From: Proteus terrae
GTDB taxonomy: Bacteria > Pseudomonadota > Gammaproteobacteria > Enterobacterales > Enterobacteriaceae
Direction of reading: 5' to 3'
NCBI RefSeq assembly: GCF_003144325.1
Contig: NZ_PENS01000007.1
Span: 1 to 64,000 of the forward strand
DNA length: 64,000 nucleotides
Shown here: positions 21,246 through 31,152 of the stretch, piece by piece
How the letters are laid out: every line of letters starts with the position of its first letter
Position numbering within the stretch: position 1 is the first letter of the stretch
Translations under genes and position numbers: made by a program
The notes under the pieces: model-generated
The model's database searches: none
What the model was told of the DNA's origin: nothing
What the model saw: the letters and a program-made list of their open reading frames with translations, nothing else

Positions 21246-22073
21246 TTACAGCAAACCTTCTTCAATCAACGCTTCATGAAAACGTTGTTTCTCTTCAGGC
21301 GTTGCCTGAATGCGCTCTAAAGGCACATCTAAAGCATAAGGGATATTCTGTTGTGGCGAATAAACGGCTAATACATAAGTATTTCCATTTTGCTCAATTA
21401 CAATAGGAGGTGTTTTCTTATTTCCTGAATAAGCGATACGGATATCTTTACCCTCTAAATTAAGATGATAAGTGGCAATAAATTGCTTATTACTCACAAC
21501 CATTTTTGCGGGAATAGCTATTAATTTTAAAGGCTGAGTTCCCACTGATAATAATGCTTTTCTTACTTTACTCGTCAGTATTTGACGATAAATAAAAAAG
21601 ATCACACTAAAACCAAATAAGCCGATAAAAATAATAGAGCTAATTAACCGAAGCCAAACATTATCTATCGCCACATCAACGGTCATTTTACTTAGATCAT
21701 TTGCATCAACGACGGGTTCAACTAACACATCTTTGGGACCTAAATCTAAAAAAGTAAAATTACGCGAAACTTCATTACCTTTATAACGTAAATCAACACT
21801 ACAGTTAGTCAGAACAAAGAGTTGCGAGCGACAAGAACCCTTCACCGTAGCATCAACAGGTACTGCATTCTCACTGATCTTATAATCATAAAGAATATTG
21901 GGAATTTGATAAGCACTAAATACCGTCATTGCTAGCATGAAAATAACTAAGAATAAGGTGCGAAATAATCCACCGTCTCCTCTTAGTGGAACTAATTTCA
22001 AAGATCGAGATGGAAAAGCATCTAATACTTTATCCGAAAGTTTAATGCTAGTTTGCACAATAATTATATCCAT
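21246..22073 (-). CDS. Uncharacterised two-span membrane protein
   Basis: I do not recognise this gene. From the ATG at 22073 it encodes 275 residues. A short hydrophilic N terminus precedes a first membrane span (about LFRTLFLVIFMLAMTVFSAY). An extracytoplasmic domain of about 85 residues contains two cysteines (GSCRSQLFVLTNCSVDL). A second span (LRLISSIIFIGLFGFSVIFF) leads to a cytoplasmic domain of about 110 residues. The pattern resembles DUF3592-type proteins, which is a weak guess. A TTG at 22118 would add 15 residues, but it has no ribosome-binding site and overlaps a TATACT promoter-like sequence. Confidence 0.65.
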   Translation of the reverse strand: MDIIIVQTSIKLSDKVLDAFPSRSLKLVPLRGDGGLFRTLFLVIFMLAMTVFSAYQIPNILYDYKISENAVPVDATVKGSCRSQLFVLTNCSVDLRYKGNEVSRNFTFLDLGPKDVLVEPVVDANDLSKMTVDVAIDNVWLRLISSIIFIGLFGFSVIFFIYRQILTSKVRKALLSVGTQPLKLIAIPAKMVVSNKQFIATYHLNLEGKDIRIAYSGNKKTPPIVIEQNGNTYVLAVYSPQQNIPYALDVPLERIQATPEEKQRFHEALIEEGLL

Positions 22074-22254
22074 AAAAATAGAGAGTTTTCGCAGTATAGC
22101 AACTCTAATGAATATCAATAATCAGATTTACTCTAAGTTTTAATGAATACCTTTCTTTTTTATTTTATATAAATTTAGCCTGCTATTTTGACTATGCGAC
22201 TTATCTAAAGTAACAGGTCAAAAATAACAGGCTAATGAACGATTAATTATTTTA

Positions 22255-24528
22255 TTATATGCTCTGACGCAAATACTTAGCCGCCTCAACCATATTCGCT
22301 AATGCTGCGCGTGTTTCAGGCCAGCCTCGTGTTTTTAATCCACAATCTGGATTCACCCATAAACGCTCTGCAGGAATTCGAGATTGCGCTTTTCTTAATA
22401 AACCAACGATCCATTCCACATTTGGCACATTAGGTGAATGAATATCGTAAACACCTGGTCCAATTTCATTTGGATAATCAAAGTGTTCAAAGGCTTCTAA
22501 CAGCTCCATATCTGAACGTGAAGTTTCAATAGTAATAACATCCGCATCCAGTGCCGCAATAGAATCCATGATGTCATTAAACTCGCAATAACACATATGC
22601 GTGTGAATTTGTGTTTCATCATCAGCAACAGCGGCACTTAATTTAAAGGCATCAACGGCCCAATCAAGGTAAGCCTGCCACTCATTACGACGCAGTGGTA
22701 ATCCCTCACGTAAAGCTGGTTCATCAATTTGAATAATACCAATACCCGCTTTCTGTAAATCATCTACTTCATCACGCAGTGCTAACGCAATCTGTTTTGC
22801 AATGGTTTCACGCGTCACATCTTCACGAGGGAATGACCAACATAAAATTGTCACTGGCCCTGTTAACATTCCTTTGACTGGTTTTTCCGTTAATGATTGC
22901 GCATACGTTGCCCAATCTACAGTAATCGCTTCAGGACGACTAATATCGCCGATAATCACTGGTGGTTTTACACAACGTGAGCCATAACTTTGTACCCAGC
23001 CATTCTGTGTAAAGACATAGCCATCAAAATGCTCACCAAAATATTCCACCATGTCGTTACGTTCAGCTTCACCATGAACTAATACATCGAGGCCTAGGTT
23101 TTCTTGCTCCGTTATTGCTTGCTTAATATGCTCACTGATATTTGTGCGATAAGCTGCCGTATCAATACGCCCTTTCTTAAAATCTAAACGAACAGTACGA
23201 ATTTCTGTTGTTTGTGGGAATGAGCCAATCGTAGTGGTTGGCCATAATGGCAGATTAAATCGAGCTCGTTGTACTTCTGCACGTTGAGTATAAGGTGAAT
23301 TTCTTTCACTATCTTGTGCTTCAATTGCCTGTAAACGAGCTTCAACTGTTGCATTATGCACACGAGTCGAGTGCTGACGTTGACGAATTGGTGCACTGTA
23401 TTGTGCCAATTGTTCATCATACTCACCGTCTGGCGCATTCAATGCGTTCGCTAATAAAGCCACTTCTTCACACTTCTGAACTGCGAAAGCAAACCAGCTT
23501 TTTACTTCATCATCAAGTTTTGTCTCTGCATTTAAATCAATTGGGCTATGCAGTAATGAACAGGATGTTCCGATCCACAAAGGACGTTTATTTTTTAGCG
23601 CAATCACTTGCTGATAACGTGTACTTAAATCTGCTTTCCAAACATTTCGACCATTAATGGCACCTAATGACAGTACCCAATCTTTAGGTAACGCTTGGTG
23701 TAAATGTTGCAAATCATCTTGCCCAGCTGAAATATCAACATGAAGCCCATTAACAGGTAAATTTTTAATAATATCAAGATGATGAGAAATACCATCAAAA
23801 TAGGTTGTTAGCAGTAATTTAACTTGCCCCGTTAATGCTTGATAAGCTGTTTGGTATGCATTTTGCCATTCGACAGGTAAATCCAGTACCAGTGCAGGCT
23901 CATCAATTTGCACCCACTCAATGCCTTTTTCTTTTAATACAGAAATAACTTGTTGATAGATAGGAAGAATATCTTTTAACAGCGTTAATCTATCAAATTC
24001 AGGGCCTTTCACTTTACCTAACCACAAGTAAGTCACAGGACCGAGTAAAACGGGTTTTACTTTATGACCTAGTGCTAATGCTTCATCAACTTCCTCTAGC
24101 AATTCTTTCCATGCAAGGGTAAATGACTGACCTTGCTGAAATTCCGGTACGATATAGTGATAGTTAGTATTGAACCATTTCGTCATTTCAGATGCAGCTA
24201 CAGGTTTACCTGTTGGTGCTCTGCCACGAGCAACTCTAAATAGAGTATCAAGATCAAGCGAACCATCTTCATTACGATGACGAGGTGGTACGTTGCCTAA
24301 CAATAGGCTTGTACCTAACACTTGGTCATACCAAGCAAAATCGCCGACAGGTAATAATTCAACACCTGCATCTGCCTGCTGTTGCCAATGGCGAGCGCGA
24401 AGTGCTTTACCCACTGCAACCAATTCTTCCTGTGAAATCTTGCCTGCCCAATAATTTTCTTGCGCCTTTTTGAGCTCTCTATCTAAGCCAATACGAGGGA
24501 AACCGAGTGTGTGATTGCGAATTGTCAT
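22255..24528 (-). CDS. metE: Cobalamin-independent methionine synthase MetE
   Basis: Transfers the methyl group of 5-methyltetrahydropteroyl-triglutamate to homocysteine in the last step of methionine synthesis. It has 757 residues (753 in E. coli). The duplicated barrel begins [19 protein letters not shown]. The zinc ligands are visible in HTHMCYCEF and [10 protein letters not shown], and the homocysteine region has [14 protein letters not shown] precedes the ATG. It is divergent from its activator metR, with tandem met boxes between them. Confidence 0.97.
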   Translation of the reverse strand: MTIRNHTLGFPRIGLDRELKKAQENYWAGKISQEELVAVGKALRARHWQQQADAGVELLPVGDFAWYDQVLGTSLLLGNVPPRHRNEDGSLDLDTLFRVARGRAPTGKPVAASEMTKWFNTNYHYIVPEFQQGQSFTLAWKELLEEVDEALALGHKVKPVLLGPVTYLWLGKVKGPEFDRLTLLKDILPIYQQVISVLKEKGIEWVQIDEPALVLDLPVEWQNAYQTAYQALTGQVKLLLTTYFDGISHHLDIIKNLPVNGLHVDISAGQDDLQHLHQALPKDWVLSLGAINGRNVWKADLSTRYQQVIALKNKRPLWIGTSCSLLHSPIDLNAETKLDDEVKSWFAFAVQKCEEVALLANALNAPDGEYDEQLAQYSAPIRQRQHSTRVHNATVEARLQAIEAQDSERNSPYTQRAEVQRARFNLPLWPTTTIGSFPQTTEIRTVRLDFKKGRIDTAAYRTNISEHIKQAITEQENLGLDVLVHGEAERNDMVEYFGEHFDGYVFTQNGWVQSYGSRCVKPPVIIGDISRPEAITVDWATYAQSLTEKPVKGMLTGPVTILCWSFPREDVTRETIAKQIALALRDEVDDLQKAGIGIIQIDEPALREGLPLRRNEWQAYLDWAVDAFKLSAAVADDETQIHTHMCYCEFNDIMDSIAALDADVITIETSRSDMELLEAFEHFDYPNEIGPGVYDIHSPNVPNVEWIVGLLRKAQSRIPAERLWVNPDCGLKTRGWPETRAALANMVEAAKYLRQSI

Positions 24529-24546
24529 AATTAAAATCCTGTTTTT

Positions 24547-24570
24547 AGCCGTCTAGATGTTTACACATCC
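24547..24570. promoter_or_regulatory. Tandem MetJ met boxes between metE and metR
   Basis: Three adjacent 8-mers, AGCCGTCT, AGATGTTT and ACACATCC, match the MetJ box AGACGTCT at 7, 6 and 5 positions. They abut with no gap, as MetJ operators require. They lie 18-42 bp upstream of the metE ATG, so MetJ with SAM could repress metE and perhaps metR. Confidence 0.75.
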
Positions 24571-24634
24571 ATAATCTACAGGTAGTGTATAAATCACAAG
24601 CGCAAATTTTTCATCAACAACCTGAAGGTTTCTC

Positions 24635-25588
24635 ATGATAGAAATAAAACATTTAAAAACGATCTTAGCATTGAAGCACACAGGCTCTCTTGCCAATGCA
24701 GCAAATCAATTGCATCAAACACAATCGGCTCTTTCACATCAATTTAGTGAATTAGAACATCGCCTTGGTTATCGAATTTTTGTACGTAAAAGCCAACCAC
24801 TGCGCTTTACTTCACAAGGGGAAGTGCTCGTTAAATTAGCAGAAGAAGTATTGCCTATCGTTCGTAGGGCGATTGAAGCGTGTAATGAGCCGGGTAGTGT
24901 GAATTTGAATATTGCTATCGAATGCCATAGTTGTATTCAATGGTTAACGCCTGCATTACAGCAATATCGTCAAACATGGCCTGAAGTGACTGTTGATTTT
25001 CATTCGGGAGTGACATTCGATCCACAACCCGCACTATTACAGCGTGAATTAGATGTGGTGCTAACCTCCGATATCTTGGATGATCCTCGTTTACATTACA
25101 CTCCGTTATTTGACTATGAAGTGAAATTAGTTTTATCGCCAGACCATCCTCTTGCTAATCGCTTACATATTCAGCCACAAGATTTAATTGCAGAAACCCT
25201 GTTTATTTATCCCGTACAAAGAGAGCGCTTTGATGTATGGCGCCATTTCTTGCAACCAGCAGGGATCACACCACATTTTAAACACGTCGATAATACGTTG
25301 TTATTAATTCAAATGGTTGCAGCCGGTATGGGTATTGCTGCGTTACCTCATTGGGCTGTTGAGAACTTTGAAAAACAAGGATTAGTTGTTACAAAAACAT
25401 TAGGAGAGGGATTATGGAGCCGGTTATATGCCGCTAACCGTAGTGGAGAGCAACATCAACCGGCAATTCGAGAGTTTATTCGCTTATCAGGTCAGCACGC
25501 TGTTAACAATCTTCCTTTTGTAAAGCAGGTCGGCGTATCCAGCGTCGATGGATCCAAAGTGATGCAACAATCAGGCTCGCGCCTATGA
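24635..25588 (+). CDS. metR: LysR-type activator of methionine genes MetR
   Basis: Homocysteine-responsive LysR regulator that activates metE and related genes. The 317 residues equal E. coli MetR. The N-terminal winged helix contains [20 protein letters not shown]. The C-terminal effector domain ends with [13 protein letters not shown], a typical MetR segment. AAGGTT precedes the ATG. Its last 86 bp overlap the convergent yigM. Confidence 0.95.
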   Translation: MIEIKHLKTILALKHTGSLANAANQLHQTQSALSHQFSELEHRLGYRIFVRKSQPLRFTSQGEVLVKLAEEVLPIVRRAIEACNEPGSVNLNIAIECHSCIQWLTPALQQYRQTWPEVTVDFHSGVTFDPQPALLQRELDVVLTSDILDDPRLHYTPLFDYEVKLVLSPDHPLANRLHIQPQDLIAETLFIYPVQRERFDVWRHFLQPAGITPHFKHVDNTLLLIQMVAAGMGIAALPHWAVENFEKQGLVVTKTLGEGLWSRLYAANRSGEQHQPAIREFIRLSGQHAVNNLPFVKQVGVSSVDGSKVMQQSGSRL

Positions 25589-26375
25589 TGAAACTTGGCC
25601 AATCTGGATGTTGTTGCCAAATAGAGAAATTCACTAATAACCCTGCTGGAACCATCATGTTATTCATAATAGCTAAGGTTCCAGCATCTACTTGTGTGGC
25701 ACCATAGTTCCACATGAAATACCCTATTCCAGAAGCGCCAATCCCTAACCAGAGTAAAACCCCCCATTGTAGCGATGTTGTTGGCATTTTCTGCCAATCG
25801 GCAAAAAACAATGCACCAACTAATGAAACCGCAACTGCACCAAGATAAAACCAAGAAAATGCATGATGTTGAGGAATAGGATGTACTTCCATTAACCGTT
25901 TATAACCCACCTGACCAATAGCAAAGAAAATATTAGCCAGTTGCACTAATAACAATCCATACCAAAAATCATCACTTAAATGGTCATAGCGAATAATTGC
26001 CGCACCTAATACTGCTAATAATGAGCTAAATGCATAACCCCAACGTAATTTCTGACGCTCTAATAAATCATAAATTAGCGTGACATAAAGCGGTGTTAAT
26101 ACAGTAAAAAGTAAAAATTCAGCAACAGTCAAATAGTTATAAGCGTGGAAGACAAACAGATACATAATACCGAGTTGGCAAGCCCCCACGAGCATATAAA
26201 GCAAAATCACCTTAAAGCGAATTCCCTTCCAGCGTAAGAAAGGCAAGAAGACCAAAGCCGCCAAAGAAACTCGGATCAAAACAGAGAGCCAGCTATCAAC
26301 CTGACCCGCGAGATACTCGCCGATCAGGCTAAAAGAGGCCGCCCACAACAGGGTTGTAATAACAAGCAACCACAT
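25503..26375 (-). CDS. yigM: EamA/DMT-family transporter YigM (biotin importer type)
   Basis: Ten-helix drug/metabolite-superfamily permease of 290 residues. The N terminus ([20 protein letters not shown]) is like E. coli YigM, which has been characterised as a biotin transporter, and the gene sits next to metR as in E. coli. Both EamA repeats are visible (about 1-135 and 145-285). The C-terminal tail after SLWIHRRW runs about a dozen residues past the usual end. That tail produces the 86-bp antisense overlap with metR. It starts 2 nt after the upstream antiporter gene and is probably in its operon. Confidence 0.85.
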   Translation of the reverse strand: MWLLVITTLLWAASFSLIGEYLAGQVDSWLSVLIRVSLAALVFLPFLRWKGIRFKVILLYMLVGACQLGIMYLFVFHAYNYLTVAEFLLFTVLTPLYVTLIYDLLERQKLRWGYAFSSLLAVLGAAIIRYDHLSDDFWYGLLLVQLANIFFAIGQVGYKRLMEVHPIPQHHAFSWFYLGAVAVSLVGALFFADWQKMPTTSLQWGVLLWLGIGASGIGYFMWNYGATQVDAGTLAIMNNMMVPAGLLVNFSIWQQHPDWPSFIIGASLIVASLWIHRRWIRRPALQKEDC

Positions 26376-26377
26376 AA

Positions 26378-28027
26378 TTAATTATCTTTCTCTACTAACA
26401 ACGCTTCCATTAAATCTAACTCATGCAGCAATAATTGAAGGGTTTCATTACTGATTTTTCGTGTTGCTCTTAGATGGTAAAGCTCACCACGTTCAGCGCG
26501 TAAAGCCGTTAGGCGAAAGCGTCTTTCGAGATCTTCTTCTAACATGTTATGAACCATTTCATCTTGATCAGCGGTTCTACGTCTTAGATAACCCGTTACA
26601 CGCGAAGCAACTTCATTAATTTCTTCAGCATCTAACTGTTCTTCTGTACTTGCTGCTAAGCGCTCTTCCATTTTATTCAGGCTGACAATTGCCACTTCAG
26701 CCATCACTTTACGTGCATAACGAACTTCATTTTTGTCAGCTTCTTTGTCGGTTGCTTTCACGCCTTTTAATAGGAAAGGAAGAGAAATAATACCCACTAA
26801 AATCGACAGTAAAATAACGCCAGCAGCAATAAAGATAATTTGATAACGCCCCGGGAATGTACTGCCATCGGTTAAAAATAGTGGAATAGATAGCGCACCC
26901 GCAAGCGTAATAGCACCACGAACACCAGCAAATGACGATAGCCACAACTCACGCGTTGTATAATTAGCGAAATCGAGTGGGTGCTTTTTCATAAAGATCC
27001 TACTAATTTTCTTCATTAGCCATAACCAGGTAAATCGCAGGATCAACAGTGCAAAGTAGATAACGAAAACTGCTGCAAACAACATCCAGACTTCAACTTC
27101 AGGGTCAAGATCTGCTTGAATAACAGAGCTGGTCCAGATAATAGGAAGTTGTAAGCCAAGCATGATAAAAACAAGGCCGTTAAAAACAAATTCAAGCATT
27201 GACCACACGCTGTCAGCACGTAAACGCATTGCAAGAGGTGCATTGCGAATAACGCCTGATTTACTGATAGTCATACCAGCGGCAACAGCGGCCAAAATAC
27301 CTGAAAAACCAATATGTTCTGCAATAAGATAAGAGGCAAAAGGCAACAGCAACATAAAGACGATTTGTGTAGCAGGATCGTCTCCACTCCAACGACTCAT
27401 TAATCGTAGAGATTTACTGTAAAGCAAGGTGACTCCGATACCTGCGAGTAACCCCCCCACAGCAACTTTAAAGAATTCTAGCGTTGCACCGCCAACAGTA
27501 AACACCATTGTGCCCATTGCTACAGCAACCGCAAATTTCAAGGCAACCAGACCTGAAGCATCATTCATTAATGCTTCACCTTCTAAAATACCCATTATTC
27601 GCTTAGGTATTCGCCCTTTGCCGACAATGGACGAAAGTGCGACCGCATCTGTTGGCGAAAGTACGGCTGCTAATGCAAATGCAGAAATAAGAGGAATACT
27701 TGGCATCATCCAATAAATCAGATAACCGATACCAACGACTGTCACCATCACTAAAACAAGCACAAGAATAAAAATCTCACGCCCATTTTGGATAAATTCT
27801 CGTGTCGGTGTTTTCCAACCATCAACAAAAAGCAAAGGTGGGATCAATAGAACGAGGAACAATTCAGGATCAAAAGTGACATGTAAACCAAACTGAGGCC
27901 ATGCCAATAAAGCCCCTATCACAATCTGTATTAATGGTAACGGAACACGAAAGGGAATTAATTTTGTAATAACTCCCGAAACTGAAACCACCAGTATTAA
28001 AATTAAAATAGTAAAGAAAATTTCCAT
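26378..28027 (-). CDS. yjcE: CPA1 family Na+/H+ antiporter (YjcE-like)
   Basis: Monovalent cation/proton antiporter of 549 residues, the same length as E. coli YjcE and alike throughout. About twelve membrane helices include LSPTDAVALSSIVGKG and the ion-binding EALMNDASGLVALK. A charged cytoplasmic tail of about 120 residues ends in a helical region (TRKISNETLQLLLHELDLME). AAGGG precedes the ATG. In E. coli yjcE sits beside yjcD (ghxP); here a GNAT gene lies between them. Confidence 0.9.
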   Translation of the reverse strand: MEIFFTILILILVVSVSGVITKLIPFRVPLPLIQIVIGALLAWPQFGLHVTFDPELFLVLLIPPLLFVDGWKTPTREFIQNGREIFILVLVLVMVTVVGIGYLIYWMMPSIPLISAFALAAVLSPTDAVALSSIVGKGRIPKRIMGILEGEALMNDASGLVALKFAVAVAMGTMVFTVGGATLEFFKVAVGGLLAGIGVTLLYSKSLRLMSRWSGDDPATQIVFMLLLPFASYLIAEHIGFSGILAAVAAGMTISKSGVIRNAPLAMRLRADSVWSMLEFVFNGLVFIMLGLQLPIIWTSSVIQADLDPEVEVWMLFAAVFVIYFALLILRFTWLWLMKKISRIFMKKHPLDFANYTTRELWLSSFAGVRGAITLAGALSIPLFLTDGSTFPGRYQIIFIAAGVILLSILVGIISLPFLLKGVKATDKEADKNEVRYARKVMAEVAIVSLNKMEERLAASTEEQLDAEEINEVASRVTGYLRRRTADQDEMVHNMLEEDLERRFRLTALRAERGELYHLRATRKISNETLQLLLHELDLMEALLVEKDN

Positions 28028-28127
28028 GTTACCCTTACATGCCTATTTTTATCCTTGTAATAAGGAAAATCTACCGAAAGATAAAGAAACACATTATGTA
28101 AAATTCACGTACCATAGTTTTCTTTAT

Positions 28128-28160
28128 CTATGCTTCTACTATGCTTCTACTATGCTTCTA
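28128..28160. repeat. Three perfect 11-bp tandem repeats
   Basis: The unit CTATGCTTCTA occurs three times without a gap in the 403-bp space between the yjcE start (28027) and the GNAT gene end (28431). One unit equals roughly one helical turn. Nothing else stands out in this intergenic stretch, which is AT-rich and contains the yjcE promoter region. Confidence 0.9.
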
Positions 28161-28430
28161 CGCTTATTTTAAACAAATCCCACACAGACTCTGTGAGAAT
28201 ATTTAAAAATTAAGACTAATCGTATCTAACACCGCACATTGTACCCAATTTATTGCTCTTTATTTATTAACGGCATTAATTATAGAAAGCATACGTTTTT
28301 TATTTCTCTTTTACAGCTTAAGCAACGTAATAGATCATATAAAAACGTAAAATTTTAAGTCATTAAGTAAAAAATAATAGGTAAATAACACTAACGATTA
28401 AATTTGAGAGCGAACACACAATGCTGATGA

Positions 28431-28934
28431 TTATTCAATTGTTCGTAACATCGACATCATAACAACATCACAATATTTACCCTCTCTAAAGGCAGCTTTA
28501 CGGCGTATACCTTCAACTTCAAAGCCTAACTTCTTATAGAGATGCAAACCTCTTTCGTTATCTGAATACACTTCTAATTCTAATCGTGTGGCAGCTAACC
28601 AATTGAAAGCATAATCAATTGCTGTATTGATAAGTAACTTACCGACACCTTTCCCAGAGTATTCAGCGCCAACACCAATACCAAAACTGACAATGTGGCG
28701 ACGACGAGGATGATTATCGATTATCAGAGCTAAATGTCCCGCAACTTGACCATCAATAGTTGCTACAAAATTAGGAATATTTTGTTCTGTAAATTCGAGT
28801 AATCTTTTTTTCCACATTGTGACTGAAGGAAAAGGAAATTGGCAAGTGCAAATATATAAATCAGGATGTGTATATAGCTGTTGAATTGCGACTGCGTCGT
28901 CTGGTTCGCCATGGCGAATTTTTATTTTTTGCAT
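28431..28934 (-). CDS. GNAT N-acetyltransferase, AaaT/YhhY-like
   Basis: Single-domain acetyltransferase of 167 residues from the ATG at 28934; a TTG four codons upstream is less likely. The acetyl-CoA pyrophosphate loop is VGAEYSGKGVGKLL, and the C-terminal motif DNERGLHLYKKLGFEVEG is typical of GNATs. The sequence resembles E. coli YhhY (AaaT), which acetylates some amino acids, including the PSVTMWKKRL block. The substrate is inferred only from that likeness. Monocistronic, between yjcE and ghxP. Confidence 0.8.
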   Translation of the reverse strand: MQKIKIRHGEPDDAVAIQQLYTHPDLYICTCQFPFPSVTMWKKRLLEFTEQNIPNFVATIDGQVAGHLALIIDNHPRRRHIVSFGIGVGAEYSGKGVGKLLINTAIDYAFNWLAATRLELEVYSDNERGLHLYKKLGFEVEGIRRKAAFREGKYCDVVMMSMLRTIE

Positions 28935-29006
28935 ATATTCGACCAACTATTTAATTACTAGGTTTAATTTCGACAATAGCGAATAAAAGTAGATAAATAA
29001 ATAGCA

Positions 29007-29038
29007 AAAAGGCGGAATAAAAATATATTCCGCCTTTT
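29007..29038 (-). terminator. Terminator of ghxP
   Basis: A 13-bp stem, AAAAGGCGGAATA (29007-29019) with TATTCCGCCTTTT (29026-29038), has a 6-nt loop. Its T-rich 3' arm on either strand makes it a good terminator, probably for ghxP on the minus strand. Confidence 0.85.
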
Positions 29039-29061
29039 GTCTTTAAAACCGATTATTCAAA

Positions 29062-30408
29062 TTAAATTGCCCACTCACCCGCATAAAATGCCACTAGAGC
29101 AATAGTAATTAATACTGTACCAATATTGAGTTTTCGCCATTCACCTGCAAAGACACGACCAATCACTAAACAGCCGAAACCTAACATAATACCGGTGACG
29201 ATATTACATGTTAGAACAATAAACACAGCACATACCATGCCTGACATTGCATCAACAAAATCACTGAAATCTAACTTAGTGACATTACCTAGCATCAATA
29301 AACCTACATACATTAACGCAGGTGCCGTTGCATAAGCTGGAACTAAATAAGAGAGAGGTGATAAGAAAAGGATCAGTAAAAATAAAATACCTACCACTGT
29401 TGCGGTTAATCCTGTTTTACCACCAGCGGCTGTTCCTGCAGCTGATTCAACATAAACCGCAGCAGGAGCCGCACCAATCACACCCGCAAAAATGCTACTG
29501 ACGGAGTCTGAAGTCAGTGCTTTTCCGCCATTAATAATTTGTCCGCGTTTATCTAATAAGTTTGCTTGACCGGCAACGGCACGGATAGTCCCTGTTGCAT
29601 CAAAAATCGCAGTCATCACTAACGCAAGAACACTTGGTAAAACTAAAGGCTGTAAGGCACCTTTAATATCCATCGCAAACAATAAAGAAAGCCCATCTTC
29701 ACCTAATTGAGGCATTTTAAAGATGCCTTGATATTTCACATTAGGATCGAAAATCAGCCCAATAATAGAAATGGCAACAATCACCAATAATACACCACCC
29801 GGAACTTTACGTTTTTCTAATCCGAAAATAGCGGCTAATCCTGCAAGTGACATCAGAACAGAAAATGAAGTGAATTTACCCATTGCCACAGGCAAACCAT
29901 CAAATGGGTTTTTAACGACAAGCCCAACACTATTGGCAGCAATTAAAAGTAAAAATAAACCTATCCCTATTCCTGCACCATGAGCAATACCTGTCGGAAT
30001 ATTTTTTAAGATCCAAGTACGAATGCCGGTTAATGAGAATACGGTGAATAAACACCCCATTAAAAACACGGCACCTAAAGCAACAGGCACAGAGATGTTT
30101 TGTCCTAAGACCAAGCTGAAAGCAGTAAATGCGGTTAATGAAATAGCACAACCAATTGCCATAGGAAGATTTGCCCACAATCCCATTAGAAGAGAGCCCA
30201 ATCCCGCGACTAAACAGGTTGCGATAAAAACCGCGGTATGTGGAAAACCGGCTTGTCCTAACATGCTAGGAACAACAATCACGGAATACACCATCGCCAA
30301 AAATGTCGTCAAACCGGCGATCATTTCTTTGCGAACAGTTGTACCGCGAGCTGTAAGTTTAAAATAGCTATCCAGTTTACCTGTGGTTGCTGATTGATTA
30401 GCAGACAT
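29062..30408 (-). CDS. ghxP: Guanine/hypoxanthine permease GhxP (YjcD)
   Basis: Proton-coupled purine base importer of the AzgA-type NCS2 family. From the ATG at 30408, preceded by AGAGGA, it has 448 residues, against 449 in E. coli GhxP. Matching blocks are [36 protein letters not shown] and the C-terminal [10 protein letters not shown]. An upstream in-frame ATG at 30444 lacks a binding site and lies close to a PurR box. Likely regulated by PurR through three upstream boxes. AdeP-type paralogues are related, but the likeness to GhxP is stronger. Confidence 0.9.
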   Translation of the reverse strand: MSANQSATTGKLDSYFKLTARGTTVRKEMIAGLTTFLAMVYSVIVVPSMLGQAGFPHTAVFIATCLVAGLGSLLMGLWANLPMAIGCAISLTAFTAFSLVLGQNISVPVALGAVFLMGCLFTVFSLTGIRTWILKNIPTGIAHGAGIGIGLFLLLIAANSVGLVVKNPFDGLPVAMGKFTSFSVLMSLAGLAAIFGLEKRKVPGGVLLVIVAISIIGLIFDPNVKYQGIFKMPQLGEDGLSLLFAMDIKGALQPLVLPSVLALVMTAIFDATGTIRAVAGQANLLDKRGQIINGGKALTSDSVSSIFAGVIGAAPAAVYVESAAGTAAGGKTGLTATVVGILFLLILFLSPLSYLVPAYATAPALMYVGLLMLGNVTKLDFSDFVDAMSGMVCAVFIVLTCNIVTGIMLGFGCLVIGRVFAGEWRKLNIGTVLITIALVAFYAGEWAI

Positions 30409-30447
30409 TACATTCCTCTGACATAAAAACGGTTCACTCTCCAAAAA

Positions 30448-30463
30448 ACGAAAACGATTACGT
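30448..30463. promoter_or_regulatory. PurR box 1 upstream of ghxP
   Basis: ACGAAAACGATTACGT matches the PurR consensus ACGCAAACGTTTGCGT at 13 of 16 positions. It lies 40 bp before the ghxP start. Confidence 0.7.
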
Positions 30464-30511
30464 ATAAATTAAAATAACCTCTTATTGATAAAAATCTTAA
30501 GAGGGAGTCAA

Positions 30512-30527
30512 AAGCAAACGTTTGGTT
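30512..30527. promoter_or_regulatory. PurR box 2 upstream of ghxP
   Basis: AAGCAAACGTTTGGTT matches the PurR consensus at 13 of 16 positions and has the perfect central GCAAACGTTTG core. Its centre is 64 bp from that of box 1. Confidence 0.75.
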
Positions 30528-30555
30528 TTTCGTGTGGATTGAGTGAGAGAATTTG

Positions 30556-30571
30556 ACGCAAACGATTATCT
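30556..30571. promoter_or_regulatory. PurR box 3 upstream of ghxP
   Basis: ACGCAAACGATTATCT matches the PurR consensus at 12 of 16 positions, with one perfect half. Its centre is 44 bp from that of box 2. Confidence 0.55.
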
Positions 30572-31152
30572 GGTGCTTTTAGGGTAAGAATCAAGCAAAA
30601 AAATACATTTTTAATAAAAATGTCATAAAAAGATAATTTAAAGTCAGAAAAAAAGGAAAAAGAGGAAAGCAGTTGCCTACTTTCCTCATCATTCTACTTT
30701 TGTACAATCATCCAATATCATTCTTATCCCACAGTAGAAGTTAACTTAATTAATTGTTTTTACTAGATTTATTTTAAACAAGATAATAACTAGGTATATT
30801 TATCTATTATTAGTAACTTTAATAAGTTGCTTAGATAAATAATACCGCTCGTTCCCTATGTGTGGCGATTAGTGATTTGCAGTATTCGTTATTTTTATCT
30901 GAAGATAATGTCATCTTCTACTTCTAACGTTAGATGAATAAGTGTTGTTTTAGCAAACGACTTTCTGTTCAATATAGGCATTTCTAGATTATTCTTAATA
31001 AATTTTAAAATAAGTACAATTACGAAACACAATTATAATAATTTATAAAAAACAAAAAGATAAAATATTAATATTTAGAAATCGAGAAAAGGGAGAGTTC
31101 CTCTATCGTATTCCTAACACCCTAAATGGAATACGATAGAGAAAAAATGATA
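30572..31152. other. Long AT-rich intergenic region without a convincing gene
   Basis: No gene with a ribosome-binding site was found between the ghxP regulatory region and the MFS gene end. It contains an 8-bp stem with a 10-nt loop (30662-30669 with 30680-30687), a 28-codon minus-strand ORF (30895-30981) without a binding site, and a long inverted repeat at 31101-31141. Confidence 0.5.
31101..31141. repeat. 14-bp inverted repeat after the MFS gene
   Basis: CTCTATCGTATTCC (31101-31114) is repeated perfectly inverted at 31128-31141, with a 13-nt loop. It starts 11 bp past the MFS stop codon. A T-run is lacking after the stem on the minus strand, so it is at best an imperfect terminator. Confidence 0.75.

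Noticed and set aside
30895-30981. 28-codon minus-strand ORF in the gap after ghxP
   Set aside because: No ribosome-binding site, no recognisable sequence, and stops follow directly; short ORFs like this are expected in AT-rich DNA.
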